A DNA stretch of 64,000 bases, from assembly GCA_016703105.1 (NCBI GenBank), contig JADJCS010000002.1, positions 62,001 through 126,000 of the forward strand. The letters are read 5' to 3'. Source of the DNA: Flavobacteriales bacterium (GTDB lineage: Bacteria; Bacteroidota; Bacteroidia; Flavobacteriales_F; PHOS-HE28). Positions within the stretch are counted from its first letter, which is position 1, and every line of letters starts with the position of its first letter. Made by a program: the position numbers and the translations under genes. This document shows positions 63,447 to 64,000 of the stretch, piece by piece. Below the pieces are notes generated by a model. It was not told the DNA's origin, did no database searches, and saw only the letters and a list, made by a program, of their open reading frames with translations.

Positions 63447-64000
63447 TCACTCCAGGATCACCTTCGCGAAGCGGCTCGGTGCGCCATTGCTGGTGCGTAG
63501 CTCGGCCACGTAGGCGCCCCGCGCCAGCGATGTTACATCGATCGCCGTCCGACCAGCCGAAAGGCGCTGGGTAAACACCCGTGCACCGGTCAGATCGAAG
63601 AGATGGATCTCGGTGTTCACTTCCACCTGCACGTGCAGCGTTCCCCCAGCGGGCATGGGCATCAGCTGAAAATATTGCGGGTTCGCGTTCTCTAGCACCT
63701 CGTTCCCGAAGTCCAGGGCGTACACGCGCACATGGCCGGCATTGGATCCGTTGCCGTCGTTCCACTGCGCACCGATGGCGAGGCGGTCTCCCGCTGTGTT
63801 GAGAGCGATAGCGGAACCGCAGTAGTCGTTCGGAGCTTCGCCGAAGATGATGGGCCCCGTTTGTACCCAGGCGCCGTTCACTTCGGTGTATACACTTACC
63901 TCGCCGTTCTGGGTGGTATCGCTGGGCTTGTGCGTGGCGCCGATGGCCACCCGGCTGCCATCAGCGAGCAATGCAACACTCCGGCCGAACCAGGCACTAT
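63447..64000 (-). CDS. FG-GAP-like repeat protein with T9SS sorting domain, truncated by the window edge
   Basis: Only the last 184 residues are inside the window. They show FG-GAP-like repeats (SAWFGRSVALLADGSRVAIGA, YCGSAIALNTAGDRLAIGAQWNDGNGSNAGHVRVYALDF) as in integrin-like propellers. A short T9SS type A domain follows: YFQLMPMPAGGTLHVQVEVNTEIHLFDLTGARVFTQRLSAGRTAIDVTSLARGAYVAELRTSNGAPSRFAKVILE. The frame is open through position 64000, so the gene continues upstream beyond the edge. It is the second gene of a probable pair with the delta-60-repeat protein, 117 bases upstream of its start. Likely a surface protein. Confidence 0.88.
   Translation of the reverse strand, partial: SAWFGRSVALLADGSRVAIGATHKPSDTTQNGEVSVYTEVNGAWVQTGPIIFGEAPNDYCGSAIALNTAGDRLAIGAQWNDGNGSNAGHVRVYALDFGNEVLENANPQYFQLMPMPAGGTLHVQVEVNTEIHLFDLTGARVFTQRLSAGRTAIDVTSLARGAYVAELRTSNGAPSRFAKVILE

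Overview
The window looks like a chromosomal segment of a high-GC, uncultured member of the Bacteroidota, most likely Flavobacteriales-like. Evidence: many secreted proteins end in type IX secretion (T9SS) sorting domains, a T9SS plug protein is present, the one clear promoter is of the Bacteroidota TTG/TAnnTTTG type, genes lack strong Shine-Dalgarno sites, and several families (DUF5777 barrel, LytS/LytTR pair with a propeller sensor, split KdpD) are typical of that phylum. The genus is inference only.

Layout. 1-5758 (+): 3' part of a potassium-uptake operon, kdpB-kdpC-porin-kdpD(N-terminal sensor only)-separate histidine kinase, chained by ATGA/GTGA overlaps. The first three genes carry six small indels in 2.9 kb. 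5749-16642 (-): a DivIC/FtsB-like protein, pruA, and an inorganic-carbon block: dabA, a NuoL-like and a NuoM-like membrane subunit, a SulP transporter and two beta-carbonic anhydrases. 16.7-23.5 kb: apaG, T9SS cargo proteins and a 12-copy heptanucleotide tandem repeat. 23.5-24.85 kb: an IS110-family element with a structured non-coding end that may encode a bridge RNA. 24.85-27.4 kb: T9SS plug protein and a predicted barrel protein. 27.4-27.9 kb: tRNA-Ser(CGA) with its promoter and a duplicated 115-bp repeat.

27.9-37 kb (+): a T9SS-exported alpha/beta hydrolase, a YceI protein, a propeller-LytS kinase and LytTR regulator with overlapping starts, then two cytochrome-c-like lipoproteins with non-standard haem motifs, an OB-fold protein, a second YceI and a DUF5777 barrel. 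This looks like a coherent envelope redox/lipid-binding module and is the best candidate here for an uncharacterised system. 37-53.4 kb: housekeeping and envelope genes (citrate synthase, Spy-like proteins, beta-helix proteins, GNAT, hydrolases, beta-lactamase-fold protein, UbiA-like membrane protein). 53.4-60.5 kb: cbpA/cbpM chaperone pair, small membrane and lipoproteins, and a large Lhr helicase. 60.8-64 kb (-): two T9SS cargo proteins with delta-60 or FG-GAP-like repeats, the last cut by the window edge.

Two MITE-like elements with good terminal inverted repeats (36967-37128 with TA duplication; 53501-53650 with CTCAG duplication) each abut the stop codon of a neighbouring gene. Several genes (kdpB, kdpC, porin, a 46.3-kb membrane protein, a 50.4-kb delta-60 protein, lhr) contain single-base indels. 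Their scattered positions and partly compensating nature make assembly error at least as likely as true decay.
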